Shown here one piece after another: positions 5,716 to 10,460 of a stretch of DNA of 10,460 nt; within the stretch, counting starts at the first letter, position 1; each line of letters starts with the position of its first letter. The notes under the pieces were generated by a model, which searched no databases, was not told the origin of the DNA, and saw only the letters and a program-made list of their open reading frames with translations. The stretch lies in contig JAIEFH010000187.1 of assembly GCA_029067025.1 (NCBI GenBank), forward strand, positions 1-10,460, in the 5' to 3' direction. Origin of the DNA: Oscillospiraceae bacterium. Lineage in GTDB: Bacteria; Bacillota; Clostridia; Oscillospirales; Oscillospiraceae. The translations under genes and the position numbers were made by a program.

Positions 5716-6285
5716 ATGGCAATGATTACAGCAGGCGATTTCCGCAACGGCGTGACCTTCGAGATGGAAGGCAAAGTGATGCAGGTGGTGGAGTTCCAGC
5801 ACGTCAAGCCCGGCAAGGGCGCCGCTTTCGTGCGCACCAAGATGAAGAACGTCATCACCGGCGCTGTCACCGAGACTTCCTTCAACCCCACCGCCAAGTT
5901 TGAGCAGGCCTTCGTGGACCGCAAGGACATGGAGTACAGCTACAACGACGGCGACCTGTACTACTTCATGGACATGGAGTCCTATGAGATGCTGCCCGTG
6001 AACAAGAGCGTGCTGGGCGACAACTTCAAGTTCGTCATGGAGAACATGACCTGCAAGGTCATGTCCTACAAGGGCAGCGTGTTCGGCGTGGAGCCCCCCA
6101 ACTTCGTGGAGCTGGTGGTCACCGAGTCCGACCCCGGCGTGAAGGGCGACACCGCCACCAACGTCACCAAGCCCGCCAAGCTGGAGAGCGGCGCGGAGAT
6201 CAAGGTGCCCCTGTTCATCAATCCCGGCGACAAGATCCGCATCGACACCCGCACCGGCGAGTATCTTGAAAGGTGCAAGGGCTAA
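5716..6285 (+). CDS. efp: Elongation factor P
   Basis: 189 aa, full length. EF-P binds the ribosome between the P and E sites and relieves stalling at consecutive prolines. The N-terminal KOW-like domain carries the PGKG loop at 32-35, with K34 at the position that is post-translationally modified in many bacteria. The middle OB domain is at about 65-125 (YMFMDMESYEML-like segment) and the third domain ends in IDTRTGEYLERCKG, the conserved C-terminal signature. ATG 5716 follows TGGAGGA (5701-5707) by eight bases. It is followed after four bases by a small zinc-ribbon gene in the same operon. A known EF-P-modifying enzyme is not seen in this window. The sequence looks normal and complete. Confidence 0.98.
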   Translation: MAMITAGDFRNGVTFEMEGKVMQVVEFQHVKPGKGAAFVRTKMKNVITGAVTETSFNPTAKFEQAFVDRKDMEYSYNDGDLYYFMDMESYEMLPVNKSVLGDNFKFVMENMTCKVMSYKGSVFGVEPPNFVELVVTESDPGVKGDTATNVTKPAKLESGAEIKVPLFINPGDKIRIDTRTGEYLERCKG

Positions 6286-6289
6286 TCCA

Positions 6290-6715
6290 ATGACCATTTC
6301 TGAAAAAGTGGCCTATATCCAGGGCTTGTTTGAGGGCATGGAGCTGGACAAGTCCGATATGAAGGTGGCCCGGGTGCTGTCCGAGGTGCTGGATGTACTG
6401 AAGGAGGTCGGCCAGCAGTTGGACGGTATGGACGCCGCCATGGATCAGTTCGACGAGGAGCTGGACGCCCTGGGGGACACCGTGGCCGATCTGGAGGAGG
6501 CCGTGTTTGACGACGAGGACGAGCAGGACGGCGACTTTGACGACCTGGATGACGACGACGAGGATTTCTTTGAGATCCCCTGCCCCACCTGTGGAGAGGA
6601 CCTGGTGGTGGACGACGAGGCCCTGGCCGCCGGCGTGGTGGACTGCCCCGTGTGCGGCGGCAAGTTCGCCTTGTCCTTTGACGACGAGAAGGACAGCGAC
6701 CCGGACGACGAATAA
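6290..6715 (+). CDS. Small acidic zinc-ribbon protein, CD1247 N-terminal domain type
   Basis: 141 aa of unknown function. Residues 1-70 form the helical CD1247-like N-terminal domain (MTISEKVAYIQGLFEGMEL... with a heptad-like LDGMDAAMDQFDEELDALG coiled coil). A very acidic linker follows (about 74-94, mostly Asp and Glu). Then comes a zinc ribbon with CPTC (C98, C101) and CPVC (C119, C122), and an acidic end. ATG 6290 is four bases after the efp stop, with AGGTGCAAGG at 6271-6280 as the RBS inside efp. An in-frame TTG at 6266 lies in efp and before the family's start, so it was not used. Tight linkage to efp suggests coexpression and perhaps a translation-related role, but that is inference. 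Confidence 0.9.
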   Translation: MTISEKVAYIQGLFEGMELDKSDMKVARVLSEVLDVLKEVGQQLDGMDAAMDQFDEELDALGDTVADLEEAVFDDEDEQDGDFDDLDDDDEDFFEIPCPTCGEDLVVDDEALAAGVVDCPVCGGKFALSFDDEKDSDPDDE

Positions 6716-6723
6716 GCATAGTG

Positions 6724-6756
6724 AAGCCCCCCGGCGAAAGCCGGGGGGCTTGTTCT
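6724..6756 (+). terminator. Intrinsic terminator of the efp operon
   Basis: AAGCCCCCCGGC (6724-6735) pairs perfectly with GCCGGGGGGCTT (6740-6751) around a GAAA tetraloop, followed by a modest GTTCT tail. It lies nine bases after the stop of the zinc-ribbon gene. Confidence 0.9.
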
Positions 6757-6762
6757 ATGAAT

Positions 6763-6889
6763 GGGGCCTCCGCACGAGCCGGAGGTTGCTTTAATAACGG
6801 GGCCCCCACGCGAGCCCAATGAAATGGGTCGCGTGGGGAGAGGAGGGATAAGGGAGCGCAGTGGGGAATGCCCGGAGGGCGTTTCCCAC
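6763..6889. repeat. Non-coding cluster of three hairpins with a degenerate internal repeat
   Basis: Hairpin 1 is CCTCCG / CGGAGG (6767-6772, 6780-6785). Hairpin 2 is CCCCACGCGA-g-CCCA / TGGG-TCGCGTGGGG (6804-6838), 14 bp with one bulged G and the loop ATGAAA. Hairpin 3 is GTGGGGAATGCCC / GGGCGTTTCCCAC (6861-6889), 13 bp with two wobbles. The 5' parts of hairpins 1 and 2 are alike (GGGGCCTCCGCACGAGCC at 6763-6780 and GGGGCCCCCACGCGAGCC at 6799-6816). No gene is seen on either strand. It may be an interspersed repeat of the genome, a structured RNA, or transcript-end protection between convergent units. Confidence 0.6.
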
Positions 6890-6899
6890 GGAGCGGACT

Positions 6900-7646
6900 T
6901 TATTCCGACGATGGCGGCAGCTTGCGGTACACCTTCCCGTTTTCCGGCGTCCTGCCCCGGATGGCGAACAGCTCCTCCACGGTGACAAAGTGAAAGCCGC
7001 GGGCCATCAGCGCGTCCACCACCTGGAGGGCGGTGTCCACGCTGGCGGGATAGATGTCATGGAGCAGGATGATGTCCCCGTCCTGGGCCTTGTCCACAAT
7101 GAACTTAACTTGGCGGGCGGTATCACGGTCAGACCAGTCCTCCGGATCCACGGACCAGAGGACGATGGGGGCCGCCGCCCGGGCCTTGCCGGCGGCGCTG
7201 ATCATGCCGTAGGGGGGCCGGAGCATAAAGCTCTCCCGCCCCAGCAGAGCGGTGAGGGTCTCCCGCAGCTTGTCTACCTCGGCGTAGAAATCGGTGGCAT
7301 TGAGCTGGGCCAGGGATTTGTGGTGGTAGGTGTGCAGCCCCACCTGGTGGCCCTCACCCTCCATACGCTGGAGGAGCAGTTCATTGCCCTCCACGTTCTG
7401 GCCGATGACGAAGAAGGTGGCGTGAACGCCCCGCTGGGCCAGGCCGTCCAGCAGGACGGTGGTGGTGGAACACCGGGGGCCGTCGTCAAAGGTGAGGGCC
7501 ACATAGGGCCCCGCGGGAATCCGCGCCTCGCCCATGACCTCCCGATCCGCCTCGGGCGCTTCCCAGGGCCAGCAGGTCACCGCCGCCGGCGCCAAAAGCA
7601 GCAGGGCCAGCGCCCCCGCTGCCAGACGCTTTTTCCAACTCGCCAA
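6900..7646 (-). CDS. Exported polysaccharide deacetylase (NodB/PdaA-like, CE4)
   Basis: About 248 aa. Carbohydrate esterase family 4 enzyme that removes N-acetyl groups from a wall polymer (peptidoglycan or similar), acting outside the membrane. Motifs in order: TFDDGP (metal Asp pair), HTYHH (the H-[ST]-xx-H metal site), RPPYG, WSVDPEDW, and LLHD near the C-terminus; all five CE4 motifs are present. The N-terminus is WKKR followed by about 18 hydrophobic residues (LAAGALALLLLAPAAV), a signal peptide or membrane anchor. Start chosen: TTG 7644-7646, because AAAGGCGGT (one mismatch to the SD consensus) lies six bases upstream. The in-frame ATG at 7662-7664 has no RBS and sits inside a repeated sequence; it would add six residues. 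No clear promoter was found. Confidence 0.92.
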   Translation of the reverse strand: MASWKKRLAAGALALLLLAPAAVTCWPWEAPEADREVMGEARIPAGPYVALTFDDGPRCSTTTVLLDGLAQRGVHATFFVIGQNVEGNELLLQRMEGEGHQVGLHTYHHKSLAQLNATDFYAEVDKLRETLTALLGRESFMLRPPYGMISAAGKARAAAPIVLWSVDPEDWSDRDTARQVKFIVDKAQDGDIILLHDIYPASVDTALQVVDALMARGFHFVTVEELFAIRGRTPENGKVYRKLPPSSE

Positions 7647-7661
7647 GCCGCCACCGCCTTT

Positions 7662-7748
7662 CATACGTAACTTTGGTCAGTATGATACCTGACTGCTCCA
7701 CCCCCCTTCAGGGGTGGAGCAATATGATTCATAACTGTGGTCAGTATG
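7662..7748. repeat. Direct repeat / hairpin / direct repeat module
   Basis: Two copies of TAACTkTGGTCAGTATG lie at 7668-7684 and 7732-7748 (16 of 17 identical), each preceded by TTCATA, with a three-base indel between the TTCATA and the core. Between them is a perfect 11-bp hairpin TGCTCCACCCC / GGGGTGGAGCA (7694-7704, 7711-7721; loop CCTTCA). The module sits between the terminator of the peptidase operon and the deacetylase RBS. It may be a miniature mobile or repeat element, a leader attenuator, or a pair of operator sites. Confidence 0.65.
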
Positions 7749-7778
7749 CGCCCGCGGCGGGGTTTTATACGCTTTTGA

Positions 7779-7824
7779 CAAAAACAGCGAAGGGCTGGGA
7801 AACTTTTCCCGGCCCTTCGTTTTT
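7779..7824 (-). terminator. Bidirectional terminator after the Xaa-Pro peptidase gene
   Basis: CGAAGGGC / GCCCTTCG (7788-7795, 7812-7819), extended by GGGA/TCCC inside after one mismatch. It is flanked by a T run on either strand: CTGTTTTTG on the minus strand (7779-7787) and TTTTT on the plus strand (7820-7824). It ends the yqeG-peptidase operon seven bases beyond the stop codon. Confidence 0.9.
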
Positions 7825-7830
7825 GAAATT

Positions 7831-8895
7831 TTAGAGAATAATGAGCTGCTTGGGAGAGTGGGTGATGTCGATGCAGCCGTCCTCGGTGAGCATGATAACA
7901 TCCTCGATGCGCACGCCGAACTTTCCGGGGATATAGATGCCCGGCTCGGCGGACAGCAGCGCCCCGGCGGGGATGGGCTTATTCCACAGGGAGCTGAAGC
8001 GGGGGTTCTCGTGGATCTCAATGCCCAGAGAGTGGCCGAAGCCGTGGCCGAAGTACTCCCCGTACCCCGCGTCCGCGATGACCTTTGCCCCGGCCTCGTG
8101 GACCTCCTTGCCGGTGACCCCGGCGCGGGCCGTGGCGATGCCCGCCAGCTGTGCCTTGAGGACGGTGTTGTAAACCAGCTCCATTTCCTCGGTGGGCTGG
8201 CCCACGGCCACGGTGCGGGTCATGTCGGAGCAGTAGCCCCCCACTTTGCAGCCAAAGTCCATGGTGACGAACTGGCCCATCTGAATCACGTCTGGGCCGG
8301 GGATGGCGTGGGGCTTGGAGCCGTTGGCGCCGCAGGCCACGATGGGGTCGAAGGAGTTGCGCTCCGCGCCCTTGCGGGCCATGATATAGGTCAGCCGGGC
8401 GGCCACCTCGCTCTCGGTGAGGCCGGGCTTGATGAAGTTCAGGATCTCCAGCAGGGCTTCGTCGGTGATCCGCTGGGCTTCCTTCATGGCGGCCAGCTCG
8501 TCGGCGTCCTTTACCATGCGCAGGTCGGTGAGCAGGGAGGAGGCGGGGACAAACTCGGCCTCCACGTCCTTTGTCCAGGCGGTGTGGTCGGCTACGGACA
8601 TATACTCCTCCTCGAAGCCCAGCTTGACCACGCTGTGGGTCTTGACCAGCTCCGCGATCTGCTTGCGGTAGGTGTTGTCCGACGTCCACAGGATCACCTC
8701 CGCCCCGGCGATGAGGCTTTGGGCGGCCTCAATGTACCGGGAGTCGGTGTAATACCAGGTCTTGTCCGGGGTGATGAGAGCCGCGCCCTCCCCGTGGAAG
8801 CCCACGGCGTAGAACTCGCCGGGCTCGCTGGTGACCAGCATGGCGTCCAGGCCGCGATCCTTCAGACCTGCGGCGATCTTTTCAAAATGGGTCAT
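7831..8895 (-). CDS. Xaa-Pro aminopeptidase family metallopeptidase (M24)
   Basis: 354 aa cytoplasmic dimetal peptidase that removes an N-terminal residue ahead of proline (aminopeptidase P or prolidase type). The N-terminal creatinase-like domain covers residues 1-120 (DAMLVTSEPGEFYAVGF, YTDSRY), and the pita-bread catalytic domain about 130-350. Metal ligands by family alignment: D213 (TMDFGC), D224 (YCSDMTR), H288 (GHGFGHSLG), E317 (AEPGIYI) and E331 (RIEDV). Substrate histidines are H196 (KPHA) and H295 (EIHE). Start chosen is ATG 8893-8895: AAGGAG lies nine bases upstream, whereas the ATG at 8902-8904 touches the same RBS with no spacing. The RBS overlaps the stop of the upstream gene. 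In Bacillus a homologue (yqhT) directly precedes efp; here the two are near but convergent. Confidence 0.95.
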   Translation of the reverse strand: MTHFEKIAAGLKDRGLDAMLVTSEPGEFYAVGFHGEGAALITPDKTWYYTDSRYIEAAQSLIAGAEVILWTSDNTYRKQIAELVKTHSVVKLGFEEEYMSVADHTAWTKDVEAEFVPASSLLTDLRMVKDADELAAMKEAQRITDEALLEILNFIKPGLTESEVAARLTYIMARKGAERNSFDPIVACGANGSKPHAIPGPDVIQMGQFVTMDFGCKVGGYCSDMTRTVAVGQPTEEMELVYNTVLKAQLAGIATARAGVTGKEVHEAGAKVIADAGYGEYFGHGFGHSLGIEIHENPRFSSLWNKPIPAGALLSAEPGIYIPGKFGVRIEDVIMLTEDGCIDITHSPKQLIIL

Positions 8896-8908
8896 GGGAA
8901 ACATCTCC

Positions 8909-9769
8909 TTATATATGATTTGTCAGAAAACCTTGATAAATCCGTTTCATGGTTAAGGCGTCCTCTGCCTGTGTTCCCGCGCTCTCGCAGATGAAGGTGG
9001 GGCTCCATCCCCGCCGTGCCACTGCTTCCGCCAGCGGCGCCCAGTCCGGGCCGTAGCCCCCGTCGTCGGCAAAGGTGCGGTGGCACTTCTCGCCGCCGTT
9101 GGGGGTGAACTCAATGTGGGAGAAGTGGCTGTGGAAGCGGCTGGCCCGCTCCTGTCCCAGCATCTCTTCTATGCGGTTCAGCATCCGCTCCATGGCCTCG
9201 GCTCCGTCATCCGCCCCCAGGGAGCGGGCGTACAGGTGGCCGAAATCCACGCAGGGCAAAAGCCGCTCGTCCACGGTGCAAAGCTCCAAAACCTCGTCCA
9301 AATCGCCCAACTGATTGATCTTGCCCATGGTCTCGGGGCACAGGGTGATGTGGCCGAACCCAGCGCCGTCGCAGGCGGCAATGACCTCTTTGAGCGAACG
9401 CAGGGCGATGTCCTGGGCCTCCCGTCGGGAGCGCTTCATCAGCGCCCCGGAGTGGATCACCACACGCTTTGCCCCCATCCAGTCCGCCACCAGACAGGCC
9501 CCGGTGATATAACCGATGGTCTTTTGCAAAGCCTCCGGGTCGGGGTTGGCCAGGTTGATGAAATAGGGCGCGTGGAGGGAGAGGGAGATGCCGTGTTCCG
9601 CGGCGGCCACGCCCACCTTCCGGGCGGTGGCCTCCCCCACATGGACGCCCTTGCCGCACTGGTACTCGTAGCAGTCCAGGCCGATCTCCGCCAGCCAGCG
9701 GGGCGCGTCGGCAGAGGATTTATAAGGGAAATTTTCCGCGTTGCCCGCGGGGCCGAAGATGGCGCTCAT
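8909..9769 (-). CDS. Endonuclease IV-like TIM barrel protein
   Basis: 286 aa, sugar phosphate isomerase / AP endonuclease 2 superfamily, resembling Nfo, which cuts DNA at abasic sites. Expected metal ligands seen: H66 (SLHAPY), H106 (IHSG), E146 (CPETMGK), D175 and H178 (VDFGHLY), a histidine at 213 or 215 (FHSHFSH), H230 (GEKCH) and E262 (CESAGT). At the site of E. coli D229 (D-R-H) it reads K-C-H, so one ligand of the third zinc appears missing. The clostridial subfamily is often called deoxyribonuclease IV or TIM barrel protein; true AP endonuclease activity is uncertain. ATG 9767-9769 has AAAGGAG upstream and overlaps the yqeG stop by four bases (ATGA). The Xaa-Pro peptidase gene starts 13 bases after its stop. 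Confidence 0.88.
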   Translation of the reverse strand: MSAIFGPAGNAENFPYKSSADAPRWLAEIGLDCYEYQCGKGVHVGEATARKVGVAAAEHGISLSLHAPYFINLANPDPEALQKTIGYITGACLVADWMGAKRVVIHSGALMKRSRREAQDIALRSLKEVIAACDGAGFGHITLCPETMGKINQLGDLDEVLELCTVDERLLPCVDFGHLYARSLGADDGAEAMERMLNRIEEMLGQERASRFHSHFSHIEFTPNGGEKCHRTFADDGGYGPDWAPLAEAVARRGWSPTFICESAGTQAEDALTMKRIYQGFLTNHI

Positions 9770-10269
9770 AGCGTTTCTCCTTTCCCGGACAGCAGCCGGA
9801 AGGGAACCTCCACGGCGTAGCGCAGATACCGCCCCGGGTTGCCCGCCAGCCGGATGGGCTCCACCAAAATAGCGGACACCCCCGCCCGGTTGCCCCCCAG
9901 CACATCGGTGAACACCTGGTCGCCCACGATGGCGGTCTGCTCCCGGGTCACGCCCATCCGCTCCATGGCCTTCACAAAGGAGGGCGTCTTGGGCTTGCCC
10001 GCGTGGCCGATGTAGGGTACGTCCAGCCCCTCGGCGAAAACGCGGGGGCGGCTCTCGTGCCGGTTGTTGGACAGCACGAACAGGGTCACGCCGTGGGCGG
10101 CCAGGTCATCCCGCCATGCCTTCAATTTTTCGTCCGGCAGGGGTACACCGTAGGGTACCAACGTGTTGTCCAGGTCTGCCAGCAGCAGTTTGAAGCCCCG
10201 GCGGGCCAGGGCTTCGCCGGACAGCTCGTAAATATCATGGGCCACAAAGCGGGCCCGAAACCATGCCAT
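9766..10269 (-). CDS. yqeG: YqeG family HAD IIIA-type phosphatase
   Basis: 167 aa cytoplasmic HAD-superfamily protein of the YqeG group (PGP/PTPMT1-like; possible phosphatidylglycerophosphate or nucleotide phosphatase, physiological substrate not settled). Seen: N-terminal ARFVAHDIYEL typical of YqeG, motif I LLADLDNTLVPY with DLDNT at 32-36, motif II LSNN at 66-69, the lysine region GKPKTP at 91-96, and motif III/IV VGDQVFTDVLGGNRAG at 115-130. ATG 10267-10269 is chosen because family similarity starts there and GAAGGTGG lies just upstream; the frame extends further to 10335 with no RBS and unlike sequence. It is the first gene of the operon. Its TGA overlaps the ATG of the next gene, so the two are probably translationally coupled. 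Confidence 0.93.
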   Translation of the reverse strand: MAWFRARFVAHDIYELSGEALARRGFKLLLADLDNTLVPYGVPLPDEKLKAWRDDLAAHGVTLFVLSNNRHESRPRVFAEGLDVPYIGHAGKPKTPSFVKAMERMGVTREQTAIVGDQVFTDVLGGNRAGVSAILVEPIRLAGNPGRYLRYAVEVPFRLLSGKGETL

Positions 10270-10306
10270 ATTCCACCTTCTATTCCGCCCAGGACGAGCA
10301 TAGATT

Positions 10307-10335
10307 GTGATACACGCTGATTGATATAGTATCAC
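10307..10335. promoter_or_regulatory. 7-bp dyad GTGATAC / GTATCAC over the yqeG promoter (candidate operator)
   Basis: GTGATAC (10307-10313) and GTATCAC (10329-10335) are perfect inverted repeats, centres 22 bases apart. The right arm overlaps the -10 box of the yqeG operon promoter and the whole lies between yqeG and the divergent gene at 10367. Two helical turns between arms would suit a dimeric regulator. Which regulator is unknown, and none is encoded in this part of the window. Confidence 0.45.
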
Positions 10336-10354
10336 GAAATTCTGCCGTTAGCAA
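10326..10354 (-). promoter_or_regulatory. Promoter of the yqeG operon
   Basis: TTGCTA (10349-10354), 17-base spacer, TACTAT (10326-10331) on the minus strand. The predicted start near 10319 gives a leader of about 50 bases before yqeG. Confidence 0.7.
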
Positions 10355-10366
10355 GGGGGAACTCCC

Positions 10367-10460
10367 ATGAAAGAGCTATTGTTGGTGCTGCCCGCCGGAC
10401 GGGAGACCCGGGCGCGGAGCTTCGGCCTGGCCCCGGCCCACATGGCCTACCGGGTGGGGG
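10367..10460 (+). CDS. Unrecognised protein, first 31 codons (cut by window end)
   Basis: ATG 10367-10369 follows AAGGGGGA (10353-10360) by six bases and the frame runs open to the window edge. The visible residues start MKELLLVLPAGRETRARSF and continue GLAPAHMAYRV. No signal peptide or known motif is visible in this short piece. It is divergent from yqeG. A plus-strand promoter was not clear: TAGATT and TATAGT (10301-10306, 10325-10330) have an 18-base spacer but a weak -35. Function cannot be called. Confidence 0.75.
   Translation, partial: MKELLLVLPAGRETRARSFGLAPAHMAYRVG

Noticed and set aside
6763..6889. Possible CRISPR-like or tandem repeat array
   Set aside because: Only two degenerate copies of an 18-base arm, with no regular spacers and no cas genes; better described as hairpins.
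6861..7670. 269-codon plus-strand open frame starting in the hairpin cluster
   Set aside because: Antisense to the polysaccharide deacetylase, which has all five CE4 motifs; the start lies in a hairpin with no RBS.
7662..7748. Possible IS or transposon end
   Set aside because: No transposase gene, no terminal inverted repeats at the outer ends and no visible target duplication; kept only as a repeat module.
7858..8994. 378-codon plus-strand open frame
   Set aside because: Antisense to the M24 peptidase, whose metal ligands are all present on the minus strand.
10270..10335. 22-codon N-terminal extension of YqeG
   Set aside because: It runs through the predicted promoter and dyad, lacks an RBS and is unlike known YqeG N-termini.

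Overview
The window looks like chromosomal DNA of a GC-rich member of the Clostridia, most likely an Oscillospiraceae relative (Flavonifractor/Lawsonibacter type). This is inferred from gene content: a T-box-controlled valS, a YqeG-type HAD phosphatase, an efp gene followed by a CD1247-N-domain protein, and strong AGGAGG-type ribosome binding sites with TTGACA/TATAAT-type promoters. Because coding DNA is very GC-rich, most genes carry long spurious ORFs on the opposite strand. No phage, IS, CRISPR, tRNA or rRNA was seen.

Layout. (1) 1-1479, minus: 5' part of valS behind a T-box leader whose specifier codon reads as GUC (Val), with a near-consensus promoter. (2) 1515-1932, plus: a divergent transcription unit of two tiny related membrane proteins (36 and 64 aa), with its own promoter and a strong terminator. 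(3) 1931-5590, minus: a four-gene operon starting with an Lrp/AsnC regulator, then a class I aminotransferase, a ThrH-like phosphoserine phosphatase and a DUF1015 protein. This looks like an amino-acid (probably serine/phosphoserine) module under a local regulator. (4) 5631-6756, plus: efp (elongation factor P) and a small acidic zinc-ribbon protein, fired from one or two promoters divergent from the Lrp operon, ended by a GAAA-loop terminator. (5) 6763-6889: a cluster of three hairpins. (6) 6900-7646, minus: an exported polysaccharide deacetylase, preceded by a direct repeat / hairpin / direct repeat module. (7) 7779-10354, minus: operon yqeG, endonuclease IV-like TIM barrel, and Xaa-Pro peptidase (M24), closed by a bidirectional terminator. 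(8) 10367-10460, plus: the first 31 codons of an unrecognised gene divergent from yqeG.

How the parts fit. Most of the window is housekeeping: translation (ValS, EF-P), proline-peptide turnover (M24 peptidase), wall-polymer modification and amino-acid metabolism. The less explained parts are the Lrp/aminotransferase/ThrH/DUF1015 operon with repeated GCAATC boxes at its divergent promoter, the tandem micro-membrane proteins, two non-coding hairpin/repeat modules, and a 7-bp dyad over the yqeG promoter. I see no clear new defence or mobile system; the best candidates for undescribed biology are these small elements.
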